Shown here piece after piece: positions 1-5,662 of a stretch of 8,582 nt of DNA. The stretch is from Candidatus Rokubacteria bacterium RIFCSPLOWO2_02_FULL_72_37 (lineage in GTDB: Bacteria > Methylomirabilota > Methylomirabilia > Rokubacteriales > CSP1-6). Under the pieces are notes generated by a model. That model did not search any database. It was not told the DNA's origin and saw only the letters and a list, made by a program, of their open reading frames with translations. Within the stretch, counting starts at the first letter, position 1. Each line of letters opens with the position of its first letter. The DNA lies in assembly GCA_001790315.1 (NCBI GenBank), contig MGCE01000128.1:5043-13624 (forward strand), in the 5' to 3' direction. The position numbers and the translations under genes are program-made.

Positions 1-650
1 AGCGCGCGCTGGATCCCGTCGACGATGTCGAGCAGGAAGCGCAGCCGGTTGTCGAGCGGCCCGCCGAAGGCGTCGTCGCGCCGGTTCGAGTAGCGCGAGA
101 GGAACGCGCCCACGAGGTAGCCGTGGGCGCCGTGGATCTCCACGCCGTCGAACCCCGCGTCGGCGAGCCGGACCGCGGCGCGCACGAACGCCTGCTCCAG
201 CTCCTGGATCTCGTCGACGGCGAGGGCGCGGGGCGTCTCGCGGTTGATCGGGCACGGGATCGCCGAGGGCGCGACGAGCGGGAGCCCCGTGATCCGGCTC
301 TTGGTCTGCCGCCCGGCGTGGCTCAACTGGCCGACCACGACGCCGCCCCCGCGCTGGACCGCCGAGGCGAGCCGCGCCAGCCCGGCGACGTATCGGTCGT
401 CGTCGATCATGACCATGCGCGGCATCACGCGCCCGCCCGGGTGCACGCCCAGGTTCTCCGTCACGATGAGCCCGAAGCCGCCACGGGCCCGCGCACCCAG
501 GTACTCGCAGAGCGCGTCGGTGACGAAGCCGTCCGGGGTCGCGTAGTTCGTGGTGAGCCCCGGGACGCTGAAGCGGTTGGGGAGCCGGAGCCTGCCCAGC
601 GTGAACGGGCTGAAGAGGGTCGGGTACGCGACGGCGCCAGGGAAGCTCAC
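1..650 (-). CDS. NADH:flavin oxidoreductase, Old Yellow Enzyme family (3' end cut off by window)
   Basis: An FMN-dependent ene-reductase that would reduce an activated double bond, such as an enone or a 2,4-dienoyl-CoA. The window holds the first 216 residues, about the N-terminal half to two-thirds of the TIM barrel. Visible family motifs are the N-terminal block SPFTLGRLRLPNRF (14-27), GQLSHAGRQ (107-115, flavin-contacting Gln108 and His111), EIHGAHGYL (171-179, the paired His173/His176 that bind the substrate carbonyl in OYEs, with Tyr178 nearby) and the SRYSNRRDDAFGG block (185-197). The start is GTG at 650-648, sharing GTGA with the stop of the crotonase before it, so translation is probably coupled; no clear Shine-Dalgarno is visible. 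Whether a C-terminal FeS/FAD extension follows, as in FadH or BaiCD, cannot be seen because the gene runs off the window. Family is secure; substrate is not. Confidence 0.93.
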   Translation of the reverse strand, partial: MSFPGAVAYPTLFSPFTLGRLRLPNRFSVPGLTTNYATPDGFVTDALCEYLGARARGGFGLIVTENLGVHPGGRVMPRMVMIDDDRYVAGLARLASAVQRGGGVVVGQLSHAGRQTKSRITGLPLVAPSAIPCPINRETPRALAVDEIQELEQAFVRAAVRLADAGFDGVEIHGAHGYLVGAFLSRYSNRRDDAFGGPLDNRLRFLLDIVDGIQRA

Positions 651-1432
651 GGCTTCGGGCGGCGCCGTGCGGCGCGGAAGGCGCCGAGCCGGCGCTTGTG
701 CTCCTCGGTGCGGAACGCGAAGCTCTGGAGGTACGCCTCGTACTCGAGGTCAGTCCCGAACTCCACGTGCTCGGCGCGGCGCAGCGCGAGCTTCGAGATG
801 ACGTTCGCGCGCCGCGACCCCGCGGCGATCCGCTCGGCGACGGACAGCGCCGTCGCCTCCAGCCGGTCGTCGGCGACGACCTCGGCGAAGAGACCGAGGG
901 CCAACCCCTCCCGGGCGGACACGCTCCCACCCGTCAGCACCAGGTGGCTCGCCCGCACGCGCCCGACGAGGCGCGGCAGCAGGTAGGTGCAGCCCATGTC
1001 GGCGGACGCGAGCCCGATGCGGCCGAAGACGAAGTCGTAGCGCGCGCGCTCGGCCGCGATCGCGATGTCGCACGCCATCGCAAGCGCGGCGCCGCCGCCC
1101 GCCGCCGGCCCGTTGACCGCGGCGAGGACGGGTGGGTCGAGATGGTGGAGGCGCCAGACGACCCGGTTGTAGCCCCGGATCATCTCGAACTCCTGCTCGC
1201 GGTCGGTGGGCTCGGTGCTCATGATCTCGTCCACGTCGCCGCCGGCGCAGAAGACGGGCCCGCGGCCCGTGACGATCACCGCGCCGATGGCGGTGTCGCG
1301 CTCCACCTCGTCGAGGACGGCGTGCAGCGCCGGGAGCGTGTCGCGCCCGAGCGCGTTGCGCCGATCCGGGCGATCGAGCACGATGCGGGCGACGGCCCCC
1401 CGCCGCTCGAGCACGACCGGGCGACCGGTCAC
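647..1432 (-). CDS. Enoyl-CoA hydratase/isomerase (crotonase) family protein lacking the two hydratase glutamates
   Basis: A 261-residue crotonase-fold protein, normal length for the family, predicted to act on a CoA thioester made by the neighbouring synthetase. The oxyanion-hole segments are present: FCAGGD (61-66) and AAVNGPAAGGG (104-114). The two glutamates that activate water in classical hydratases (rat Glu144 and Glu164) are absent. In an ungapped alignment from GGG through CDI they fall on Ala116 and Phe136. Asp145, in the segment ASADMG, lies near the place of the single acid used by PaaG-type isomerases. An isomerase or another crotonase reaction is therefore more likely than simple hydration (inference). 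The start is GTG at 1432-1430, overlapping the synthetase stop by GTGA; its own stop overlaps the GTG of the next gene in the same way. A much longer open frame extends upstream, but that part is a shadow of the synthetase. Confidence 0.92.
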   Translation of the reverse strand: MTGRPVVLERRGAVARIVLDRPDRRNALGRDTLPALHAVLDEVERDTAIGAVIVTGRGPVFCAGGDVDEIMSTEPTDREQEFEMIRGYNRVVWRLHHLDPPVLAAVNGPAAGGGAALAMACDIAIAAERARYDFVFGRIGLASADMGCTYLLPRLVGRVRASHLVLTGGSVSAREGLALGLFAEVVADDRLEATALSVAERIAAGSRRANVISKLALRRAEHVEFGTDLEYEAYLQSFAFRTEEHKRRLGAFRAARRRPKP

Positions 1433-2961
1433 CGCCCCGCCCCGTGCGCCTTCGCCAGCTCGCGGAGCATGAAGCGCCGGATCTTGCCCGAGCCGGTCAG
1501 GGGTAGCTCGTCGATGAACGTGATGCTCCGCGGCACCTTGAAGCGCGCCAGGTTCCGGCGGCAGTGCTCGAGGATGTCCGCCTCGCTCGCGCGCGCCCCG
1601 GGCGCCGGGACGACGAACGCGCGCACGGTCTCGCCACGCACCTCGTCGGGCAGCCCGACCACGGCGACCGACTGCACCGCGGGATGGTCGAAGATCACGG
1701 TCTCGACCTCCTTCGGATAGACGTTGTTGCCGCTCGTGACGATCATGTCCTTGAGACGGTCGAGGATGTAGAGGTGGCCGGCCGCGTCGATGGTCCCGAT
1801 GTCGCCGGAATGGAGCCAGCCGCCGCGGAGCGTCCGGGCGGTCAGCTCGGGCTGGTTCCAGTAGCCGAGCATGATCGTCCCGCAGCGGAAGATCAGCTCG
1901 CCGGGCTGGCCCGGCGCCACGTCGCGGTCGGCCTCGTCGACGACGCGCGCCTCGACGCCGGGCAGCGGCGGCCCGCAGGAGCCCGGCCGCGCCGGCGCGC
2001 CGGGCACCTGCACGCTCGCGACCGGCGAGATCTCGGTGAGGCCGTAGCTCTCGACGGTCTCGCACCCGAGCGTCGCGCGGAGGTCCTGCTTGAGCTTTTC
2101 GGGCACCGGCCCGCCGCCGACGTCGATCAGGCGCAGGCAGCCGAGGTCCCGGCCCGCCATGTGCTCGGCCATGCGCACGAACATGGTCGGCACGCCGGCG
2201 AGGCACGTCACGCGGTGCCGCTCGACCAGCGCGACCGCCTCCGCCGCGCCGAACACGGGCGTGAGGACCGTGCTCGCGCCGGCGAGCCCCGCTTGCAAGA
2301 AGTCGAAGCTGTAGCCGAAGCTCGAATAGGACGGCAGGATCGTGAGAAACCGGTCGGTCGCCTGGTAGCCGAGGGCGCCCGACGCCATGCGGGCGTTGTC
2401 GACGAGGCCCTGCTGGCGGAGGACGATGCCCTTGGGGGCGCCGGTCGTGCCCGAGCTGTAGATGATGAGCCCCGCGCCGTCGGCGCGGCTCCGGCCCGGA
2501 CCCGTGTGCTCGCGCGCGCCCGCGAGCGCCGCGTCGTAGGACTGCCAGCCGCTCGCCGTCCCCTGGGTCACCAGCCGGAGCCGCAGGGAGCCGGGCAGGA
2601 TGTCCGCCGGCACCCGGTCGAGCATCGCGGCCTCGACGATCAGGCCCGAGGGCGTGCAGTCGGCGAAGAGCAGCCCGTTCTCGCGCGCCGTGTTGAGGCC
2701 ATTGGCCGGCACGGCGGTCGCGCCGACGAGCCCGCAGGCGATGTAGATCTCGTACAGCTCGCGCGCGGTGCGCATGAACGCCGCCACGCGGTCGTCCGGG
2801 CCGATCCCGGCCGCGGCCAGCACGGCCGCGAGCCGGCGCGACCGCGCGAGCGTCTCGCCGTAGCGGACGGTGGCGCCGTCGGGCAGGACGAGGTGGGTCG
2901 CGGCGTCGTCGCGCGCGGCCGCGCGCAGGAACACCTCGTCGACGGTTTGCGGCGTCGTCAC
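1429..2961 (-). CDS. AMP-dependent acyl-CoA synthetase/ligase (ANL superfamily)
   Basis: A cytoplasmic 510-residue adenylate-forming enzyme expected to convert a carboxylic acid, ATP and CoA to acyl-CoA, AMP and pyrophosphate. All core motifs are readable: the P-loop YSSGTTGAPKG (168-178), YGLTE (306-310), GWLHSGD (381-387), the hinge DRLKDMI (401-407) followed by SGNNVYPKEVE (410-420), and the catalytic lysine in LTGSGKI (Lys493). Length and motif spacing match medium- or long-chain and aryl-acid synthetases; the acyl pocket gives no substrate I would name. The start is GTG at 2961-2959. An in-frame TGA lies about 20 codons upstream and no better start falls between, and I see no good Shine-Dalgarno. 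It is the first gene of block B and is followed by the crotonase with a 4-base overlap. The toxin-antitoxin module lies 233 bases upstream on the same strand. Confidence 0.95.
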   Translation of the reverse strand: MTTPQTVDEVFLRAAARDDAATHLVLPDGATVRYGETLARSRRLAAVLAAAGIGPDDRVAAFMRTARELYEIYIACGLVGATAVPANGLNTARENGLLFADCTPSGLIVEAAMLDRVPADILPGSLRLRLVTQGTASGWQSYDAALAGAREHTGPGRSRADGAGLIIYSSGTTGAPKGIVLRQQGLVDNARMASGALGYQATDRFLTILPSYSSFGYSFDFLQAGLAGASTVLTPVFGAAEAVALVERHRVTCLAGVPTMFVRMAEHMAGRDLGCLRLIDVGGGPVPEKLKQDLRATLGCETVESYGLTEISPVASVQVPGAPARPGSCGPPLPGVEARVVDEADRDVAPGQPGELIFRCGTIMLGYWNQPELTARTLRGGWLHSGDIGTIDAAGHLYILDRLKDMIVTSGNNVYPKEVETVIFDHPAVQSVAVVGLPDEVRGETVRAFVVPAPGARASEADILEHCRRNLARFKVPRSITFIDELPLTGSGKIRRFMLRELAKAHGAGR

Positions 2962-3194
2962 GGGAGCCCGAGCGGGCGCGCGATCATGCGCGGCTGGGTC
3001 TCATTCGCGCCCCCCCAAGCAAGCCAACCAGGGCATTGTCGATAACCTTCGTAGTACTCGTGTTCCAGCCGTACCCGACGTACTGCTCAAGCTCGACGGT
3101 GCGAGCGATGCGCGCGGATGCGGATCAACGCCCAGGCTCAGCGGCCGGCGCGAGCAACGCGAGCTGCGGACCGCTGAAGCCCGAAGTTCGACGC
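2962..3194. other. Intergenic region between toxin gene and acyl-CoA synthetase
   Basis: There is no convincing gene here. The half nearest the toxin holds an imperfect, bulged inverted repeat (listed separately). The part from about 3020 to 3100 is less GC-rich than the flanking operons. A run of seven C on the plus strand (3010-3016) marks roughly where composition changes back. From about 3005 to 2958 one minus-strand frame has the high-GC codon use of the operon and ends in a TGA that overlaps the synthetase GTG, so it may be the leftover 3' end of a lost gene. No strong minus-strand promoter was found; a TGGAAC / 17-base / TATCGA pair (ending near 3031) is too poor to call. Confidence 0.5.
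3123..3192 (-). repeat. Imperfect inverted repeat with two bulged bases, attC-like layout, just downstream of the toxin gene
   Basis: On the plus strand GGCTCAGCGGCC (3135-3146) pairs with GGACCGCTGAAGCC (3168-3181). All 12 bases pair, leaving two single unpaired bases on one arm (the A at 3170 and one of 3177/3178), around a 21-base loop. Outside the stem lie GATCAAC (3123-3129) and GTTCGAC (3186-3192). Read in the direction of the toxin gene this gives GTCGAAC, short spacer, bulged arm, loop, arm, short spacer, GTTGATC. That is the order of an integron attC site (R'', L'', L', R') with unpaired bases on the L'' arm. Each outer box misses the RYYYAAC/GTTRRRY consensus at one position, and the two boxes pair at only 4 of 7 positions. 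It could instead be a terminator-like hairpin; no T-run follows the stem. Confidence 0.45.
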
Positions 3195-3494
3195 TCAGCG
3201 GAGGCGAGCACGGATCACGCGGGGATCGCGCCTGCCGTGAACGCAGGCCAAGACGACGACGAAACCCTCGAGTACCCGATACCACAAGACATAGGGGAAT
3301 CGCCGCAGCAGAGCGCGGCGAGCACCACGATACCGATCGGGATATGCAAACGGGCTGTCTGCGATCCGTGCGATGGCAGCGTCCACTGCATCGCGGAACT
3401 CACGGCCGACACCGGGTTGCTGCTCTTCGTACCAGTCCTCGACCCTCTCCAAGTCGAGCTCGGCCGCTCGACGGATGAAGAGCGGTAGGGTCAA
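3195..3494 (-). CDS. Type II toxin, ParE/RelE family (plasmid stabilisation protein)
   Basis: A 99-residue small basic protein matching the ParE/RelE toxin fold. The N-terminal helix carries the pattern AELDLERVEDWYEEQQPG (11-28). It is followed by an arginine-rich strand (RRALLRRFPYVLWYRV, 59-74) and the terminal strand VLACVHGRRDP (81-91), which is the usual order. ParE members poison DNA gyrase, whereas RelE members cut mRNA in the ribosome; sequence reading alone does not decide which applies. The start is TTG at 3494-3492, overlapping the antitoxin stop (TTGA), so synthesis is probably coupled to and limited by antitoxin translation. Reading starts naturally as MTLPLFIRRAAE, the family's usual N-terminus. 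No truncation is evident, so the module is probably intact. Confidence 0.9.
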   Translation of the reverse strand: MTLPLFIRRAAELDLERVEDWYEEQQPGVGREFRDAVDAAIARIADSPFAYPDRYRGARRALLRRFPYVLWYRVLEGFVVVLACVHGRRDPRVIRARLR

Positions 3495-3709
3495 CGACGC
3501 CGCTGCTCAAGGCGAGCTTTGACCTCTGGCCATGAACTCTGAGCGTCAGGATTCCTCTCGAGATCAGCGAGGCGCTGGTCGAGAAGAGCGCGCTCCTCGG
3601 GCGTTACAGGGATGTCCTCTTCGGAGAGGGTGTCCCACAGCGCTTCGATGAGCCGGAGACGATCGTTCGGGCTGAGCTTCAGCGCCGCTGCCAGTAGGTC
3701 AGCGTTCAT
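3491..3709 (-). CDS. Type II antitoxin, addiction module component family (PF09720/TIGR02574-like)
   Basis: A 72-residue acidic/charged protein whose whole length follows the addiction-module-component pattern: KLSPNDRLRLIEALWDTLS (11-29), PVTPEERALLDQRLADLERNPDA (34-56), then SWPEVKARLEQR (59-70). The C-terminal part of such proteins wraps and neutralises the partner ParE/RelE toxin. It starts at an ATG (3709-3707), and its TGA overlaps the toxin's TTG. A TATACT box ends seven bases before the ATG, so the transcript may be leaderless or nearly so. Type II antitoxins commonly repress their own promoter, and an inverted repeat lies next to the box. Family assignment is good; cognate pairing with the next gene is inferred from overlap and family habit. 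Confidence 0.9.
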   Translation of the reverse strand: MNADLLAAALKLSPNDRLRLIEALWDTLSEEDIPVTPEERALLDQRLADLERNPDAQSSWPEVKARLEQRRR

Positions 3710-3716
3710 GACCGAA

Positions 3717-3742
3717 AGTATAGCGCGATCGGGGTCGCCCGA
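3717..3742 (-). promoter_or_regulatory. Probable toxin-antitoxin promoter -10 box with adjacent inverted repeat (possible operator)
   Basis: On the minus strand TATACT (3722-3717) matches five of six bases of the -10 consensus and stands out in this GC-rich DNA. Immediately upstream is a perfect 5-bp inverted repeat, TCGGG / CCCGA with a 4-base spacer (3729-3742), well placed for an autoregulating antitoxin or antitoxin-toxin complex. No good -35 hexamer is seen at the expected distance (about 3740-3745). With a start six to eight bases after the box, the mRNA would begin at or next to the antitoxin ATG. The evidence is a motif read by eye. Confidence 0.4.
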
Positions 3743-3954
3743 GCGCGGCTGTACGTCCGATATGCGGCGAACTCGAAGTCATCCAGCCACGGGAGATCGA
3801 CCTCCAGCATGGAGGCGGACGACAGGGTTACTCGTGAGCGCAGGATGGCCATGCCGGCAGCCCTTTTTGTTCCTGGAGTTCCTGACCATAGCTCAGTCCC
3901 GTGAAGCAAGGCAAGGGCAATCCCGCTGCGTCCGGGTTGATACAGGTCGCCAGC

Positions 3955-3998
3955 GCGCCACGTCAAGCCGGGACGCAGGCGTGGCGCTCCCGTGCGCC
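3955..3998 (-). terminator. Hairpins downstream of the DUF35 gene, possible transcription end of block A
   Basis: A perfect 8-bp inverted repeat, GCGCCACG (3955-3962) with CGTGGCGC (3980-3987), starts 13 bases past the DUF35 stop. The second arm shares GGCGC (3983-3987) with a shorter stem to GCGCC (3994-3998), so the two folds exclude each other. No T-run follows on the minus strand, so this is not a textbook intrinsic terminator. It could be a weak or Rho-assisted end, an mRNA 3'-end stabiliser, or chance in GC-rich DNA. Confidence 0.3.
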
Positions 3999-3999
3999 G

Positions 4000-4419
4000 T
4001 CAGCTGGTCATCGATGCGCCGGCGCGCCGGAAGCGCGGGAGGGTGATCTCGGGGCTCACGCGATCGTAGACGATCTCCACGGCCTGGCCGATCCGCACCG
4101 TCTCCGGCGGCGCGTCGACCAGCGTGCTGATCATCCGCGGCCCCTCGACCAGCTCGACGAGGACCACGGTGTACGGGACGTCCTCCTTGAACTCCGCGGA
4201 CGGGGCCCGGTGGACCGTGCTGAAGCTGTAGACGCGGCCCCGGCCGCTCGCCGGGCGGTGCTCGACGCGCGCGCCAAGACAGCGGCCGCAGAGCGCGCGC
4301 TGGTAGACCTGCACGTGCCCGCAGTCGCGGCAGTGCTGGAGCAAGAGCTCGCCGCGCGCGAGCCCCGCCCAGTAGGCGCGCGTGTCGTCGTCGATCGGCG
4401 GCAGCGGGCGGGCGGTCAT
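4000..4419 (-). CDS. DUF35 zinc-ribbon/OB-fold protein, partner of the adjacent thiolase-like protein
   Basis: A 139-residue protein of the DUF35 (Zn-ribbon plus OB-fold) family. The N-terminal helix RAYWAGLARGELLLQHC leads into a zinc ribbon with Cys30-X2-Cys33 and Cys44-X2-Cys47. The OB-fold follows (about 58-125), with the typical GRGRVYSFSTVHR (59-71), PYTVVLVELVEGPRMISTLV (82-101) and IGQAVEIVYD (110-119). Such proteins form complexes with thiolase-fold enzymes. In ChsH2-Ltp2 the pair performs retro-aldol cleavage of a steroid side chain, and in archaea a relative bridges acetoacetyl-CoA thiolase and HMG-CoA synthase. The gene follows the thiolase-like gene with 61 bases between, and the 22-codon ORF there ends exactly on this ATG. 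It is the last gene of block A. Family and partner are secure; the reaction is inferred. Confidence 0.93.
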   Translation of the reverse strand: MTARPLPPIDDDTRAYWAGLARGELLLQHCRDCGHVQVYQRALCGRCLGARVEHRPASGRGRVYSFSTVHRAPSAEFKEDVPYTVVLVELVEGPRMISTLVDAPPETVRIGQAVEIVYDRVSPEITLPRFRRAGASMTS

Positions 4420-4484
4420 TTGTAGCGGGGTCCGCGAGGCCGGCTCGCCCCGAGGGTGGCCCGCGACAGGTGCGCGTCGTTCAT
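4416..4484 (-). CDS. Possible 22-codon linker ORF between thiolase-like and DUF35 genes
   Basis: The thiolase-like gene ends in ATGA. The ATG in it opens a 22-residue frame (MNDAHLSRATLG...GPRYK) whose TGA overlaps the ATG of the DUF35 gene. The frame thus fills the gap exactly, with 4-base overlaps at both ends. The peptide is basic and resembles no domain I recognise. If translated, it could pass terminating ribosomes on to the DUF35 start, which lacks a clear Shine-Dalgarno, rather than make a functional product. Chance is a serious alternative: each ATGA overlap on its own is common, and a frame this short often stays open in GC-rich DNA. Confidence 0.25.
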   Translation of the reverse strand: MNDAHLSRATLGASRPRGPRYK

Positions 4485-5653
4485 AACGTCGCCTCCGTGC
4501 CGAGGACGATCGTCGCGTTGGTCGCGAAGCCCCCGCCGAGGCTGTGGCAGAGCGCCAGCTCGGCGCCCGCCACCTGCCGCTCGGCGGCCTCGCCGCGGAG
4601 CTGGCGCACCATCTCGACGATGTGGAAGAAGCCGCCCGGCAGCCCCGGGTGGGCGTACGAGAGCATGCCGCCGTGCGTGTTGATCGGGATCCTCCCCCCG
4701 TAGGTGATCGCGCCGGTCTCCACGAAGGGGCCGCCCTCGCCCTTCTTACAGAAGCCGAGGTCCTCGAGCATCATGATCACGGTGCCGGTGAAGCAGTCGT
4801 AGATCCCCGCCACGTCGATGGCGCCCGGGTCGACGCCGGCCATCGCGTACGCCCGGCGGCTCGAGACGGCGGCGCCGGTGGTCGTGATCGACTCGGCGCA
4901 GAAGATGTGCTCCTGCGTGTAGCTCTCGCCCCCGCCGAGCAGGTAGACGGGCGCGCGCCGGTAGTCGCGGGCGCGCTCGGCGGTCGTCAGCACGAGCGCC
5001 GCGCCGCCGTCGCTCACGAGCGCGCAGTCGAGCATGTGGTAGGGCGTGGTGACGAGCTTGGAGGCGAGCACGTCGGCGACGGTGATCGGCGCGGTCATCT
5101 GCGCGCCCGGCTTCCGCAGCGCGTGCTCGCGGGTGATGACGGCCACGCGGGCGAGCTGCTCCGGCGTCGTACCGTACTCGGCCATGTGCCGCTGAGCGGT
5201 CAGCGCGAACGTCGTGGCCACGAGCAGGCCGAACGGCGCCTCGTACTGCGGGTCGCGGCTCTCGACCAGCGCCTTGACGGCGAGGTCCCGCGTCAGCCCG
5301 GACAGCATGTTGTCGCCGCAGCACACGACGACCGTGTCCGCGAGCCCGGCGTGGATCGCGGCCGCGGCGACGCTGACGGAGGCGGCCGCCGTCGCGCCCG
5401 ACACGTTCAGCGTGTTCGAGAAGGTCGGCTGGATGCCGAGGTACTCGCTGACCGCGACGCTCATGCGGGCGAAGGGCGCCACGAAGCTCGGCGCGGTGAC
5501 GAGCCCGTCCACCTGCGATTTGTCGATCCCGGCGTCCGCGAGCGCGAGCCGCGTCGCTTCCGCGTTGAACCAGAGGGCGCTCCGGCCGGGGACCTTGCCG
5601 ACGGGCGTCTCGCCGACGCCGACGATCGCGACCTGGCCCCGGTAGCTCCGCAT
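4481..5653 (-). CDS. Thiolase-fold (SCP2/Ltp-type) enzyme lacking the nucleophilic cysteine, DUF35-paired
   Basis: A 390-residue thiolase-superfamily protein of the lipid-transfer/SCP2-thiolase branch. The N-terminus MRSYRGQVAIVGVGETPVG is typical and starts at ATG 5653; a Shine-Dalgarno GGAGG (5667-5663) lies nine bases upstream and abuts the previous stop. In the loop that carries the acyl-accepting cysteine of true thiolases the sequence is NVSGAT (83-88). Against the NNNCAT of human SCP2 thiolase this puts Gly86 at the cysteine site. Later blocks are IYDCFTG (284-290), LEDLGFCKKGEGG (296-308), NTHGGMLSYAHPG (325-337, with His335 kept) and LCHSLGGG (368-375). Loss of the cysteine argues against ordinary thiolysis. 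Cysteine-less DUF35 partners such as Ltp2 act as retro-aldolases on beta-hydroxyacyl-CoAs, and I infer a similar C-C cleavage here. It sits between the hydratase and its probable partner, the DUF35 gene. Confidence 0.93.
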   Translation of the reverse strand: MRSYRGQVAIVGVGETPVGKVPGRSALWFNAEATRLALADAGIDKSQVDGLVTAPSFVAPFARMSVAVSEYLGIQPTFSNTLNVSGATAAASVSVAAAAIHAGLADTVVVCCGDNMLSGLTRDLAVKALVESRDPQYEAPFGLLVATTFALTAQRHMAEYGTTPEQLARVAVITREHALRKPGAQMTAPITVADVLASKLVTTPYHMLDCALVSDGGAALVLTTAERARDYRRAPVYLLGGGESYTQEHIFCAESITTTGAAVSSRRAYAMAGVDPGAIDVAGIYDCFTGTVIMMLEDLGFCKKGEGGPFVETGAITYGGRIPINTHGGMLSYAHPGLPGGFFHIVEMVRQLRGEAAERQVAGAELALCHSLGGGFATNATIVLGTEATL

Positions 5654-5662
5654 CGCGCGCGG

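Larger units (their letters stand above)
3710..3999. other. Intergenic region between DUF35 gene and antitoxin
   Basis: A 290-base gap with lower GC than block A, holding the toxin-antitoxin promoter at its low end and a hairpin after the DUF35 stop at its high end. A minus-strand open frame spans 3966-3706 (86 codons from a TTG, or 48 from the ATG at 3852) and ends in an ATGA overlap with the antitoxin start. It resembles nothing I know and lacks a Shine-Dalgarno. Its overlap is automatic for any ATG followed by A, so I do not call it a gene. On the plus strand CCGCTG-N7-GTTGATAC (3923-3943) partly mirrors the end of the bulged repeat on the other side of the module. Confidence 0.5.

Noticed and set aside
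123..986. A plus-strand open frame of 287 codons over the OYE and crotonase genes
   Set aside because: It is antisense to two minus-strand genes with clear catalytic motifs, and its translation shows only compositional bias.
1433..2206. Upstream extension of the crotonase frame, read as a fusion with the synthetase region
   Set aside because: It is the shadow of the synthetase in another frame. The crotonase family N-terminus begins at the GTG at 1432.
3010..3016. Seven-C run as a programmed frameshift or phase-variation site
   Set aside because: It lies in non-coding DNA, and no intact gene on either side would be restored by a shift in its length.
3706..3966. An 86-codon minus-strand frame upstream of the antitoxin, ending in ATGA
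   Set aside because: It shows no family resemblance, a TTG start and no Shine-Dalgarno. The overlap is automatic for an ATG followed by A, and the toxin-antitoxin promoter lies inside it. Left as intergenic.
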